The notes beneath the pieces are model-generated. The model was not told the DNA's origin. It worked only from the letters and a program-made list of their open reading frames with translations, and ran no database searches. Source: Collybia mongolica (taxonomy: Eukaryota; Basidiomycota; Agaricomycetes; Agaricales; Clitocybaceae). From it: 64,000 nt of DNA. The translations under genes were made by a program, and so were the position numbers. The DNA is taken from contig JAAXNY010000008.1 of assembly GCA_013420905.1 (NCBI GenBank), positions 2,294,001 through 2,358,000 of the forward strand, in the 5' to 3' direction. This document shows positions 1 through 15,083 of this stretch, one piece after another (positions within the stretch are counted from its first letter, which is position 1; each line of letters starts with the position of its first letter).

Positions 1-3000
1 TTGCTCGAAGCGCAATTATTTGCGGGGCCTATACGACTGCCCTGTTATTTTTAGAACTTGCAGCAGAGGATCGAACGGCAGGAATGACGAGAAGAGTCGA
101 TGACACTTCGGAGGAACGAATTTTATATGAAATATACCGCCACATTGACGAACCCGACGGCTTTTATGGAATCGACGATCACGACCTTTACCAGTTCCTC
201 ATGAAACGTTTTCATCATGAAAAGCAGTGGGAAAAAGCATTCCGCTTTCACGGAGCAACCCTGGAAGCAGGAGGAGCTCATGCAAGCGACGCAGAAGGCC
301 TTGTGAACTCCTTTCATTCATTTGGGTTTAACCGCCTAGCTATCGACGCACTCCAGAGCCTGTCAAATACCAATCACAGTCCCGCCAGCTCTCCAAGTAC
401 AAGTTACAGACTTGGATGGCGAACAGAGACCTGGGACCTCCCTGATCGTGATGATGATATACCAGGTATTCCATTATACCTTGCTCTGCGTGCAGTTCAT
501 CGCGAGCGGGACTCGCGTATCGTCGACAACATAATTAAACGTGGTCTCTTCCAAGAAATGAGCCGATTGCGAGCATTAGGTCCTGAAAATTTGGCCGAGA
601 TACGGGAAACCGTACAGGACTTGATGTCCCTTCGCGAGATAGCACAATGGAGGGCTGGAACAATTCAAAGCCATCTCCACTCCAGACGGCTTGAAACTGC
701 CGTTTGGAGGGACTTCGTAGATATCGATCAGGGATTTGAGTACGTCTCTAGGAACCCAACTGTTAGACTTGGCTGCTTGCTCACAAATAGGTAGATTCTC
801 GAATCTGGAGAACATCATGGCCACTCGCATATCACTCATCCGTTCGGCAACGCAAAAAGAAGAACGTCAACGTATCGGAACCTCAATCACGCCCTTCGCT
901 CAAAGTTTAATAGACGTGGAAAAGAAATGCCTTGTTCGCTTATCGGAAGCTGCACGAGATGCAAATCAAATCCAGATCGCACTCAACTCCGTCGTCCGTG
1001 CCCAATTGCTTGAGAAGTCTCCATCGTTTTCTGTCGTCCAAGAGTTTGCCAGCATTCTTTGGGCCCAGAAAGAGGAGCAAATGGCGGTTCAATATCTCTC
1101 CCGACTAGCCTCCAGCCCTGAATCTCCAAATCAGTACGTTGATGAGTCAATGAATTTGATCCAAAGGGCCATCCTTTTAGCTCGCTTGGGCACGTGGTCT
1201 TCTGAGGCATGTTTGAAGAAGCCAGCGGATATCAATATCCAGTACTTCACCAAAGCCGTAAAGTTACTAGAAACAATGGATCCAACCTTTCAACCCGATT
1301 CCAACCTTCCACATGCCCTGGTATATCGCGAATGTGCAATCTTTGCCGAACGTCAGTATCAGTCGATCATAAACTCCCCAGATGTCATCAGATGGAAAAT
1401 GTATGTTGATCGCAAGCGACAAGAAATTCAAAGCCGTGAAGAGGAGATCCAGCGTGCGACAACAAAACCCGGCCTCGACGTATTGGCATATAATCAATAC
1501 AAGGCTAAGAAGATTTTGGAGGAGGACATCAAGTTATTCAACAGGCACAATGAAGCTCGTGAAACGTTTCTCAGGCAAGCCATTGAAATGTATTCACAGT
1601 GTCTAAAAACTTCAAATACTTTCGATGTTGATGGCGCCATTCGACTGTGTTCCCTTTGGTTTGCGAACTTCGACGATGACGATCTTCAAGATAGCGTTCG
1701 AGAGGCATTGGAACGAGTACCTTCGCAAAAGCTCATTTTCCTGGCTGTAAGTATGTTTGCTAGGACCTTACCTATGAGAACCGATTTTTACTCCTCTTGA
1801 TGAAGCATCAACTCTCAGCTCGAATATCCACTCCAGAGGCCGGACCAATTCCCAAAAATCAACAATCTCTCCAAGGTCTCGTAGTGAGGATGTGTAAGGA
1901 CCACCCATTCCATAGTCTGTATCAAGTGTACTGTCTCAAACCAGAACATCCACTTGGGTCATCATCAAGACGACAATCTGGACGGCACAACCCGCCATCT
2001 ACCCAACACGAGCGCGCGGTGGCTGCTGGGAGTATATTTGACCGTCTGAGAACGGATCCAACAAGCTGTGAACGCGTCCGCCAGGTAGAACACCTTAGCG
2101 ACGCCTGTATAGAATGGGCAAAGTATCCGATCAAAGATAATTCGCACTACCAGAATGCCAGAACTAAACATTTCAAGATTCCAACTGACAAGAACCTGAA
2201 GATCGTAAAAATATCCAATCTCCATGTACCTGTCATGACACATGATACGCCACTCGATCCTACCATGCGATATGATAATTGCGCTTGGATTGAAAGGTTT
2301 GAAAAGACATTCGAAACAGCTGGTGGAATAAATCTCCCAAAGATCAATATTTGCTACGATACTTCCGGCAAGAAATATAAACAACTGGTAGAAAATTTTA
2401 CGAGCCCACTGGCTTATATCACTCATTCACATCTAACAGTTTAAAGGAGAAGGAAATGACGACCTGCGCCAAGATGCGGTCATGGAACAAGTCTTCCAGC
2501 TCGTCAATAGTGTACTTTCCCGAGACCGGGAAACTCGCCGACGTGACCTCAACATTCGTTGTTATAAAGTTGTCCCGCTAACATCACAAGCTGGTGTGTT
2601 GGAATTCGTTGGTAACACCTCACCGCTTGGCAGTTGGCTCGTCAGAGCCCATTCAAGGTTTGCTTTCATGGCATGGGATATTGTTATTACTCAATAAAAC
2701 GCATTAGATATCGACCTGAAGACATGTCTTACAGTGAAGCCAGCAAGCTGCTAAAGGAGAAGCAAAAGGAACTAAAGACCACCATAGAAAAGGACCGAAA
2801 AGCCCTTATTGAGAACTTCAAACTTATCAAAGACAGGTTTAAACCAGTTATGCGACATTACTTCACAGAGAGGCACAAAACCCCGATATCCTGGTTCGCA
2901 ATGCGTTTAAAATACACACGGAGTGTGGCAACGACCTCCATTGTTGGTCATGTATTGGGCTTGGGGGACCGACATATGTCGAACATTTTGCTAGACAATG

Positions 3001-3660
3001 TTACAGGACAAGTAATTCACATAGATCTTGGAATTGCTTTTGAACAGGTATGACGCCCACGACATATATAAGAATGTCCTCATCCTTTACATTAGGGGAA
3101 GCTCCTGCCCATCGCCGAAACGGTCCCTTTCCGTATGACCCGGGACATGGTGGATGGGATGGGAACATCTGGCGCGAAAGGGGTTTTTCAGCGCTGCGCA
3201 GAGGAGACCCTACGTGTTCTAAGAGAGGATTCCGAAGTTATCATGACCGTGTTGGAAGTGTTCAAGCATGACCCTCTTCACTCTTGGTACGTCCCAGCAA
3301 CCGACCACGTATCCAGCCACGTATTCAGATAAGCTCACATGGGTTCAGGACCGCAAGTGATATCAAGGTTCGACATGCTCAGAAAGGCGTTCCTGTCAAC
3401 GCTTCTAATACCACTGGGCGGTTCGGGAACGGGATTGGGATTGATATGAGTAGTGGGACAGCAGAAGAAGCCGCTGATCGCGCCTTATCTTCTGTTGCGC
3501 GCAAACTGGATAAATCGCTGAGTGTCCAATATACTATCAACCAGTTGGTCACGGACGCAACCCACGATGACAATCTTGGTCTCATTTTTTCTGGTAAGGT
3601 GCATACATTGAGAATACCTTTTGAACTAATCTTGCCTCAGGATGGAGCCCACATTGTTGA
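1..3660 (+). CDS. TEL1: TEL1/ATM-type PI3K-like checkpoint kinase, 3' part (5' end outside window)
   Basis: The reading frame is open from the left edge, so the N-terminal HEAT region lies outside. What remains is the FAT region (to about position 1800), the PI3K-like kinase domain and the FATC tail. Seen directly: the [11 protein letters not shown] motif ahead of the kinase domain, [14 protein letters not shown] in the N-lobe, the catalytic loop [13 protein letters not shown], the metal-binding HIDLG in place of DFG, and a FATC ending in GWSPHC. These are hallmarks of ATM/Tel1, which phosphorylates SQ/TQ sites after double-strand breaks and maintains telomeres in the nucleus. Seven introns restore the frame: 740-794, 1747-1805, 2388-2439, 2658-2707, 3048-3095, 3287-3348 and 3594-3640; the last exon is only 20 nt. 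ATR, TOR and DNA-PK are less likely because the motifs around the catalytic loop follow ATM. The stop faces STE20 tail to tail. Confidence 0.95.
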
Positions 3661-4100
3661 TAACAGCATGTTCAGGTGCTTTGATTTATTTATTACTTTT
3701 GCTTCATTTTCTTCTGCTATTCACCATGCCCACTAGCCGTGTAAACACACCCACGACACATTTCATAGTCCAAGAATGCCTACATCCAATATATATACAA
3801 TATTTTCCTGCTTTAAGTTTGTCTAGGCAAGCCAGGATCCATCAAGAGATAACAGTATCAAAAGAGAGCAATTAGTAGTGCATTGGTACTACAACCTGGA
3901 AGGTAAAGATAACCCTCCTCCGGGGACCATCCCGCACATTATTGCACAAGGTTGGAGCATCTTAACCACAATTCATGACGAGGATGGTGATGAAAGAAAG
4001 ACTATATCAAGTGCAAAGTAGCACATATTCATGAGAGGAGGTTGGATTATATAGATAGATTTAACCGAGCAGCGGGAAGTAGAACATAGGATAAGTGGAG
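3661..4100. other. Convergent 3' intergenic region between TEL1 and STE20
   Basis: This 440-bp stretch separates two stop codons that face each other. It is AT-rich around 3790-3810 (alternating AT with AATATT), which would suit 3'-end formation for one or both transcripts. I see no gene or repeat in it. Confidence 0.5.
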
Positions 4101-6752
<2,652 letters not shown>

Positions 6753-8924
6753 ATCAAATTTAGCTAAATCGTCGTCACGCAGGTTGGGAGGTTAGAAACG
6801 TTCAATATAACTAGAGAGAAAAACAATGGATGACAAGGTCTCTCTGCGATTCGCAGCGATTTACGCACCTTCTTGAGCTTTCCTAAGGCACCGTGTGCAA
6901 CGGACGATTGCGAGTAGGTCTCTCTGACGACGATCGCGATCCTGGCTTGGGTTTCTGTAATGGTCAACTTATCGGCTGTCAAAGGAGTCTGCCGGTGTGA
7001 TTTGCTCACGGTTGGGCGCAGGGACAAAGGATGAAATAACCCTTGTTCGACGTCCACAACAGCAAAAAAGAGGGGCTCAAGAACGTCCACTGGCACAGAC
7101 AAGGATGGGTGGTAACAGAGAAGACCTCTGCTAAAACGGCTTTCTTGGCTCAGGCAAAATGGTGTTGCTCCCGGATCACGTGCCTCCACCGCCATCTTTC
7201 TCCCACGATCGCGACTTCCCTTCTGTACTGCCCCTCTTACTGGAACGACTAGACTCATTGAAACGGAAAAAGATTATTCGAAATCCTAGAAATTTTCATC
7301 AAACTATCCGCAGACCGGAATCCCTTATTCAGAGCCACGGAAAGACTGCTTTATGAATTGATCGGTAGCACAGAATTCCGGTCTTTGTTCCCCGAATGGC
7401 ACAACCATCACCGGCTCCTCTTGTTCGTCACTCGCTTGCACTTTTCGGCCTACCTAGGCCTAGTGTGATCGTTTGTTTCTGTTTTCCGTAACCTTTCACA
7501 TGTGTGCTTTTTAGCCAGGGTTCTTAGCCTAATGATCACGATGACACCAGTCAGTCCTTGTTGAAAACCCGCTTTACGGGAGGGCTACTTCTGGCCATTC
7601 TTCCATTTATTCGGTGTCGGGGGAGTCTAGAGAACCAATTATCTCGATTGGGCTTTAGGTATAGGGACGATGCCATACGCGACGGTCCGAACTTCGAAGC
7701 CTTCTGCATCCGTCTATCAAGGAGAGTTGTTCTAGGTGTAGGGTTGAGTGACCTAGCGTCCTTTTGTGGGGAATGTGACAAACGAAGATCTCCCATTAAT
7801 TTCCGGCCTGAACATGTTCCTTCATGATAAGAGTAATACCTACAGCCACATAAATTCAGCAGTACTTATTAACATTCTGCAAGGTGCGATTCATTACCTT
7901 GAAACTAAGATCTAGCCGCGTCACCATGGCCAGGGATAGCTAAAACAACGGCCCAGAGTTTATGTTGGTGCTCGTCATTTTCACCTCATGATAGACACGA
8001 GATGCGCCGTTGCTCCGCTCCTGGTAACTCTGATGCTATTCTTCTCCCCATGGGTGTACGAACCCCAAAGCCCATCAATACTCGACTAATACTAGGCATT
8101 AGGATGGTCCGACAGATTGAGAAGGAGTGAAACACAACTCGAAGGTGCAGCGGTTCATTGGGATGGGGCGGTGTAACTTGTATAAGACTCAGCGTTGGGA
8201 CTGCTCTATTAAAGACTCCAAACAACTAGAATGTGGCGTACCTGTTTCTGGAGCCTCGATCGATTCATATGTGGTTCCGCAGACGGACGAAAGCCAATGG
8301 TAGCCCACATCGAATGGAAATTGCTCTGAGGCGACCCTATGCCATAATCCCCCATCCTGAAACCAATAAAATGGCATATTTTGACGTCATCTCCGGGTAG
8401 GATGCAACACCAGGCTAATAAATAACCCAGGAGAGTGCCTATAAGGCATGTTAACCAGAGATGAGATCCCAAAGATGGGCCGATGGGATCATTGAACCTG
8501 GATGAACTTTAGGTAGGACTGAAAAGCCACCCCCCGCGCCATGACAATAGGGGACAGATTTGGAGTCGAATTGCGATACCCCTGTAAAATGAAATCTGTG
8601 AGGTCGTCTGTTTTAGCGATACTGTTTATCTCGTCGGCTACAATGATGTCAGGCTGGCTCACCGGCAACCAGCCTCGCGATTCGAATAATCAATATTTTA
8701 CAAGCCACTGTTCCAATTAATTACATACTGGTATGTACCATAATAGTGAGCCAAAACTCGTCAATACTGCCGCCTTGAGATTGTTATCCCCCTTCCCTGT
8801 CAAGTTTAATAACCTTCGAATTTCTTGCGAATTAGTACTACTAGAGGTGATAACAGTGTTGACTCGCCGAAGACAGACTAGGCGGTACAGTCAACGATTG
8901 TTTTAATCTGACTATATGTTTACT
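6753..8924. other. STE20 upstream region and gene-poor stretch
   Basis: This region holds the STE20 promoter and 5' leader. A 164-codon minus-strand frame (6764-7258) has no recognisable motif and is probably 5' UTR. Around 8189-8400 on the minus strand there is an exon-like piece: an acceptor-like TTTCAG, about 115 nt open in more than one frame, and a GTACGC donor-like site after the glutamine-coding end. I cannot assign it to a family or extend it convincingly. Short frames at 7551-7830 look random. Confidence 0.35.
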
Positions 8925-9103
8925 TCAATAACTATACTTTAGTGGATTTCCGCGATTTGGATATGACGCATTGTCATTAGACCGAATGAAGTACTTGAGG
9001 GAGTCCAGGCGCGCTTGATGGTTCGCGCGCACGATGTCGGGCATATTACCTGCGTGGTGCTTGTGAACGGTGTTAGGCCAACCGCCGATATCTGTCGTCT
9101 GTA
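8925..9103 (-). other. Possible terminal exon of an unrecognised gene
   Basis: After a plausible acceptor (TTTTCAG, ending at 9104) the minus strand reads TDIGGWPNTVHKHHAGNMPD and continues for about 35 more residues to a TGA at 8925-8927. Codons are dominated by C/G third positions (AAC, GAC, ATC, CTC, AAG, TAC, TTC), like the certain genes here and unlike the surrounding DNA. I do not recognise the family, and upstream exons could not be joined with confidence. It may be the last exon of a real gene, a decayed gene, or chance. Confidence 0.22.
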
Positions 9104-10396
9104 CTGAAAAGCAAAAATGGCACGGATCAGCAGATGCAAGGCGCCATTGACAATTCTCCGCGAACTCTGGCCAACAGAATGTATAACGGTGGTAAGGGTG
9201 CCTTGATCGCAAGCTTCTGCCAACTTCGGTACGGCACCCATTCTTGAATAACTCTCAAAACTGAAATTTGATCATGCTTTGGACCCTTGTATTTGTCCCC
9301 GTCGTCCCTTATACTGTCGCTCAACATGAATTCACAACATGTACCGACACAGCATCGGATGAAACGTAAACCATTGCTCCAGTTGTGGTAAGTTTGCCGT
9401 GCATTGAGTGTCTACCTCTTCTCAACTGTAAAGGATAGTAGCAACTCATCACCGCGATTCCATATCAGAAGATATTTATGCTACATTAATTATCCACGGA
9501 GGCAGGCCATTGCATTTAAAAGGGACTCCTATCCTATGGACATAGTATGGTACAATCCTATTTTTCTTAAAACGAAACCTTTACCAAGGACCCGATTGTC
9601 CGCTTGTATTCACTCCAGAATGCCGACGGCAGAGACGGAACTTAAAAAGGAGGAATATCGATCCGCTTCATGATGATGACGTCGTCTCAAGTAACCTGCA
9701 ACCTAAAACTCACATGGTTGGCCACAGACCTAACGTTTCAGTTTTGAAATTTGAGTCCTCACTCGTTCTCTATATACTTCTCCTTTTGCACGACTATCAC
9801 GACAATGACTTCTGCCACTACCATGGTCAATTTCACACTCGATGACGGTTCCAGTGGCATCATTTTTGGTGACACCGCATTTCTAGACCGCACCCCCTTA
9901 ATAGATGGCCTAGCACGCAGAAAGACAGATGAAGTTAGCCCCCAGATTGAGACGACCCTGGCACCTTCTCGGACGCTGCACAGGAAGCAAAGTTCTTATG
10001 ATCTACGATATGTTTTCCAGCATGGCTCCCCCCCCTCGGGCCATGGTCTTCACAGAGATGGGCCAACTGTTCAGGGCGGAAAATGTAATCAAGGGGTTGC
10101 AATGCATTGAATGTTTGACATACTCACAATGCTAACGAAATAACGGTACGTTTTATCGTTTGACTTTGCTATATCCCTTGATGACGCCTCCGCTTCTTTA
10201 AGACCATACATCTCCTATAAATGGTGACAAGATGCTTATGGATTATGGCATTTTATGAATGTGAATTCTGGGCGCGGCCGAACTTTGGACAATTTAGCTT
10301 TTTGGTGGACGGATGCTAGAAATACCTCTTGATAGTTGTACGTGTACACATTGACATATGGACCTAAGGTTATACGCAGTATTTTATGGCTTCACG
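9104..10396. other. Intergenic stretch with one weak plus-strand frame
   Basis: A plus-strand frame opens at ATG 9805 (MTSATTMVNFTLDDGSSGII, inside a longer frame from 9751) and runs to 10110. Its start loosely recalls mushroom proteins that begin with a 'TLDD...I.Y' segment followed by a membrane anchor, but no membrane segment follows, so I do not call it a gene. The rest shows nothing recognisable. Confidence 0.25.
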
Positions 10397-12076
10397 TTAA
10401 ACAGGTTCAGGGATGTTGTCACTCAGAGGACGAGGGGATCCCAAATTAGGTGTTCCGTCGGAGTTCCAGTTGACCCTTCGCGCGTGTGTTAGAGGCGACA
10501 GATGTAAGTAGAGAACAAAGCATTTACATCTGGACCAATGTGCGTCGCGATCCATCGCAGCTTCCTGGACTCGCAGTGTTTGCATGGTAAACCTAATCAA
10601 ATGTTTAGTGTGAAACTGGTGGGCAGGTCCGAAGGTACATACATTCCAGATTTGATTACCCGAGGGGCTCAGGAAGAAGCCATTGTGGCCAGGCTGTGAA
10701 CCAAAAATGAGTATCTGGGGCAAGCTCAGTCATAGACTTTTTTTTCACTTGGTAGCTCCTGTTCCAGTACAAGGGTATTAAACAATAAGCTTCTCAAAGT
10801 GCAAACGCACGCACCCGTTAGCAGACTGGAAGATTGGGTTGCCGTATTTAGTCCAGGAGCTGGGATTCATAGGATCAGATCCAGTAAGTTCAAGGCGGCC
10901 AAGTTTGTAGCCAGTTCCGGCGCATCCAGAGGCGGAAAAGACAATCCAAGTACGTCCACCATGATAGATAGCAGCTAATACGCGTGTCAGCTGGATGCAT
11001 ACGGTGAACCTTGAATATAATTACCAGGACCCTCATTCACGTTCGAACCAACACGCTCCCAGGATAGCGTAGGCCTGGAAATGAGGACGGTGTTACCGAC
11101 TGAGGTGGCGCTATTCATCTTACTGTATGCGATTATATTAAGAAAGATGTTAGAGAAGGGCTGGTACTCAGCACTTACGAAATAAAGATACATTGGTCTT
11201 TCAGGATGCCATTAGCATATATCGGCCATGTCAGAAGTGGAGCTTAATTACCTGCACCGTCCCAACTGGAATACACAAGATAGCGGGTGCTGCCAACAAT
11301 TAGAACGGTAGAATCGATGGCCCAGACATCACGGTTAGGGATGGCAATCCGGGCTGAGGAAATCAAATTTGATGTCAAGGGCTGTTCAAGATAAGAAGTA
11401 ACACCAACGAACATGCATAACTCCAATGAGAGTCCCAGATGCTGGTGGTAGATCCTTTGAGAACGTGAGTGCGTTGGTTGTCGAGAGTCCCACTGCTGCC
11501 TGCCGAGTAATAGCTAAAGGTATGAAGCTCAGCGCGCGCACAAGCTCGTATGAAATGGGGCGGTCTCACATATACCAAGATCCTTCTGCTGCCTGCCTAC
11601 ATCCAAGTCAGCAAGGACTCGAGCAATCAAGAGTATTAGGATGAACCAATGAATTTCAGGGGCCCCTACACACAAAATCAATAAAGTAAACATTTGAACT
11701 CCAGTACTCCTTACACAAGTTGCAACACCTGGAAGACGTGCCGTCCGTCCAGATGACTTTAGGGGTCGCGGTTTTCAAGCCACCGATGGTCGTGGCTCGA
11801 GTGAGTTGAATGTTTGACCAGGTCGTCGTTGTGAGGTCTTTCCTTCAGGAGTCAATCCGGGTCGCAATATACCGTGAGTGTCTCTATCTTACAGTAATAG
11901 CCTTCATGATAAACCTGTCACAAATCCGATTGGAATGGGGAAGTGAGGCGATAAGATTGTAATCCTACCATGAACGGGTCAGAACCATCCCTGGACTTGA
12001 TGGGGTTCGTGAAGCCTAGGGCCAGCAGTGACTGAGCCGCGAGAGTAAAGAGAAACAATAAAGGCTTGAACAACAT
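10397..12076 (-). CDS. Secreted GH43 alpha-L-arabinofuranosidase-like glycosidase
   Basis: Translation from ATG 12076 gives a signal peptide (MLFKPLLFLFTLAAQSLLAL) and then, across about nine short introns, the landmarks of a five-bladed GH43 enzyme. These are GSDPFM with the general-base Asp, LTTTTWSNIQLTRATTIGGL, CCNLWAPEIHW, the pKa-modulating Asp in RDVWAIDSTVL, the general-acid Glu in VNEGPAAIYHGGRTW, GPGHNGFF-like PGHNGFFLSP, and VYHANTASPGSCDGSRR near the end. This pattern is closest to fungal exo-acting arabinofuranosidases (GH43_26-like), which release L-arabinose from plant arabinan or arabinoxylan outside the cell. The last residues are LSDNIPEPV. The exon joining near 10720-10800 (a GG|GTGCGT donor to an acceptor before 10722) is my best fit, not certain. 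Subfamily is inference. Confidence 0.88.
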
Positions 12077-13046
12077 GGCGTTGACGTGCAAGACCACTTC
12101 CGTAAATATTTGAAAAAGGCAAGCATAGATGCGGAAGTCATTGTCGTTTTATGAGAAACTACATCGAAGTACGGTCCGCGAATGAGAGCCCCAAGAGCTA
12201 CTGGAGAGGCGGGCCGGCTTAGAAGGAGGGATTTGACCGGATTTGCGTCAGGAAATAGGCTTCGTTTGATCAGAGGAATGGCAGGAGTGTACTTTATATT
12301 CGGCAGAACCACTTTTAAGGTCACTTGTTGCGCTGAAGAAGAGCAGCTGCTCATCCTGGCGTCCTATCCACCACAAGACTCATCGTCGGATAATATTCGA
12401 TTTATAACTTTTTGAGCGCAAGGAGACTTGGATACGGGCCGCGGTCCGACGTTGTTCTGTGGAAACTGACGAGAGGGAAGGTACTCGTATATCGGCCACC
12501 GACTGAGAGAATCGGGGCCAGTGGCAGTTTCGGAAATCTTCGCTAAATGAGGTCAACTGATTGTACGCTTACAAGTGTGATTGAATTAAAAAAAAATGCC
12601 AGCAGTGAAGTAACGTTATGGTGGAGAATATGTGAGCAGATTTCTCGGCAGAGGACCTTGAATTTTAGACCATAGTTGAGGTATTCGAGTACATTTTACA
12701 GTTGTTTTAGCAAAAAAAACTCACATACCTCGCTTACCTTCCTGTTCTTATTACAGTACCGGTAGTCATGGCTTGGTTATTTCGTTTCAGTATTGGTATT
12801 TGCGACTCTCTCTAAGTTTAATATAGTGATAGCTCAGGCCCGGTGAGCGCCTTCGTTGCATAACGAGTCGCAAATAAAGGAACTTCAACGTGAATCGGGA
12901 ATGGGAATGGAAGTTAGGTTTTCGGATATTCCTGAAGCGTGGTATGTACGTTCTGGAATCCCTTGCGATTGGGAGCGATTACATGCAGTGCTACTGGTGG
13001 TACATGCAAATGTATAATATACAAAGGATATTATTCTGAAACAAGT
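12077..13046. other. GH43 promoter region and F-box 3' flank
   Basis: This is the upstream region of the GH43 gene on the minus strand and the downstream flank of the F-box gene. A minus-strand TATAAA lies at 12293-12298, about 215 bp before the GH43 ATG, which is far for a core promoter. No coding region or repeat is recognisable; the open frames at 12016-12415 have no family signature. Confidence 0.4.
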
Positions 13047-15083
13047 TTACAGTTCGGGGTCTGCGGCGGTGAACATGTCCACAGGAAGTTCATAACCACC
13101 ATAACCAAAACTATCGGACTCGTCGAAATACTCGAACAGGTCTGCGTCCATGTCATCGTACCCATAGACATAAGTATCTAAATCTGCATTATCCACGTCT
13201 TCATAGAACCCGCCTCGTTCGATCCCATCCCAATCGACTTCGGCCACAATTTCTTTCAGCTTCTCCACGTCGTCTTCAAATAGATGACTACATGAGATGA
13301 GACGCAATTCCTGGATCTCTGCCTTCTTTTCAGCCCTCTCCATTAAGCAATCCATAAGGCTAGAAATAGTCATCGATGGTGTTGATTCTGGGATAAATCT
13401 ATCAACAAAATCAACCTCCTCGAGCACCAGAGTTCTGAGTTTGGGAAAGCAGACAGGTGGGATGGCAGACTTCCGCCTTCGTAAGCCAAGTGTTTTTGCA
13501 TTCAATAAGGTTCGAGTTTCGGTGGGAGTAAGAGGAGATCGTTGGTCGATGATGGGTTCTTCTCGAAAGGCAGAGATGAATGTTTCCGCTGAACATCCCT
13601 TGAGTTGAACGTTCTGCAGTCTCGATAAATTACCGAAGAGTGCAGCCCATGTTTCCTTTTTGACATCCGAACTATGAGAAATGCGCAGTGATTTCATTTT
13701 GGTCAGGCACAGCATCTTGCAGACGCCGACTATGATTGCTTCGATCGCGGCCGGCTCATGCTGCCGCCAGCTGAAATTGAGTTCATACTGAGATTTCGCG
13801 CCTCCCAGGTTTATCGGAAGGGGGCTATCCCATCGCTCCGAACCAGTTGGTGGTGGGTTGTTGCTTCCCCAGGGTGCCTCAAGAGAACTTAACCACCCTT
13901 TCACAACCAAACCTACTGGATTGATGAACTGTATCTGCAAGGTGTGAATAGGTTTACCCAGCTCTCTATTTTCAGTTTCAGCGTTATTGCCGGTCCCGCG
14001 CATATCGGAGAATGAGTTGAAAATTCCGGAGAAATCCTGCTTTGTGATATCTGTTCCCCGTGTGTTCAAGTGATACGTGATGTTGACAGGAATGACAATG
14101 TTTTTGAGAAGATTGACACATTCCGGAACTGTGGATGTAACGGTAATGTGAGAGAGATGGAAAAGGTTTATGACACGGTCTGGGGCACGTGCGAACATGG
14201 TGTCATCACCAACGCTGGGTAGAACCTCTTGGAGATGGATAATCTCCAGGGCGGGCATCCTCTCCAGTGCATCCAGGAGTTGCTGTGTTGTTGGGCGAGA
14301 CAGGGCGGATATATCCGATAACTTCAGAACGGTGAGGCCAGTGAGAAGGGGAGAATTCCAGTTGATGTTACATTTCACAAGTTCAAGTGCTTGTAATCGA
14401 GATGTGTCTCCGTTGAACAAATCCTCTGGCAAGGTGAGGTCTCCGTCCAACCCAAAACGATTGTTTCGTGGTACGGTGAGCGAAAGCGATTGTAAAATTG
14501 GAGCATCTACTGGTAGACCCAAGATGAGCTTACCGAGGGTGGAGCTGGATGCGACAAGCTTCAAGTCCCTGATACGGGTCATGTGTTGAAGAGCAAGCTT
14601 TACTGCCTCGGAGATTCTGGGGGTAACACATGAAAGGTCCGCCTCGAGAGTAAGGCTCGCCATCTTTGAGCGTCTGAGCATTTCTTCGGTCCATCTGGGA
14701 CGTGCGGTGACGATGTTTCCCCAGAGACTGGGTGAATCGAGAGCTACAGCTCTCCAATGACGCGATACATGGCTCACTTTGATCCAGTGGAGGGGGGTTC
14801 CTGAGATTGAGCTTGAGTTTGCTTTTGCCTTTTCAGAAGCGCAGAACGAGAAAATTTTGCACAACATTTCAGGAGGAAGGCGGGATATCGGTGCGAGTAC
14901 ATTGCGGCGCGCTTTTAAGGATCTGATAGAGTCTTCGAGCCTCTGGACTTCGACATCGATATGGCGCCTTGTGATATCTGCAGCCTGGTCGTCAGCAATC
15001 GGATCCTTCGACGAAGCAGGGTCATGAGATTTCGTGAAGGTTGTTACTGTGAATCTAAAGGTGGGCAATGTATACTTTATCAT
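13047..15083 (-). CDS. F-box protein with leucine-rich C-terminal region
   Basis: This is a single exon encoding 678 residues. After a short coiled-coil-like stretch (VQRLEDSIRSLKARRNVLAP) comes an F-box beginning ISRLPPEMLCKIFSF and ending near VSHVSRHWRAVALDSPSLW. The rest contains irregular leucine-rich segments such as LQALELVKCNINW, ALEIIHLQEVL and KLRTLVLEEVDFVD. F-box proteins bind Skp1 and present substrates to SCF ubiquitin ligases. Mushroom genomes carry large families with exactly this architecture, and their substrates are unknown. The C-terminus is very acidic (DMDADLFEYFDESD). The gene is divergent from coatomer epsilon across 252 bp. No specific orthologue can be named. Confidence 0.9.
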   Translation of the reverse strand: MIKYTLPTFRFTVTTFTKSHDPASSKDPIADDQAADITRRHIDVEVQRLEDSIRSLKARRNVLAPISRLPPEMLCKIFSFCASEKAKANSSSISGTPLHWIKVSHVSRHWRAVALDSPSLWGNIVTARPRWTEEMLRRSKMASLTLEADLSCVTPRISEAVKLALQHMTRIRDLKLVASSSTLGKLILGLPVDAPILQSLSLTVPRNNRFGLDGDLTLPEDLFNGDTSRLQALELVKCNINWNSPLLTGLTVLKLSDISALSRPTTQQLLDALERMPALEIIHLQEVLPSVGDDTMFARAPDRVINLFHLSHITVTSTVPECVNLLKNIVIPVNITYHLNTRGTDITKQDFSGIFNSFSDMRGTGNNAETENRELGKPIHTLQIQFINPVGLVVKGWLSSLEAPWGSNNPPPTGSERWDSPLPINLGGAKSQYELNFSWRQHEPAAIEAIIVGVCKMLCLTKMKSLRISHSSDVKKETWAALFGNLSRLQNVQLKGCSAETFISAFREEPIIDQRSPLTPTETRTLLNAKTLGLRRRKSAIPPVCFPKLRTLVLEEVDFVDRFIPESTPSMTISSLMDCLMERAEKKAEIQELRLISCSHLFEDDVEKLKEIVAEVDWDGIERGGFYEDVDNADLDTYVYGYDDMDADLFEYFDESDSFGYGGYELPVDMFTAADPEL

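Noticed and set aside
740..766. 27-nt intron in TEL1 (GTACGT to TGTTAG)
   Set aside because: It does not change the frame as required; the 55-nt intron 740-794 gives the correct frame and a normal length.
6764..7258. 164-codon minus-strand frame directly upstream of STE20
   Set aside because: No motif, composition unlike the certain genes, and it ends next to the STE20 start; more probably 5' leader or promoter.
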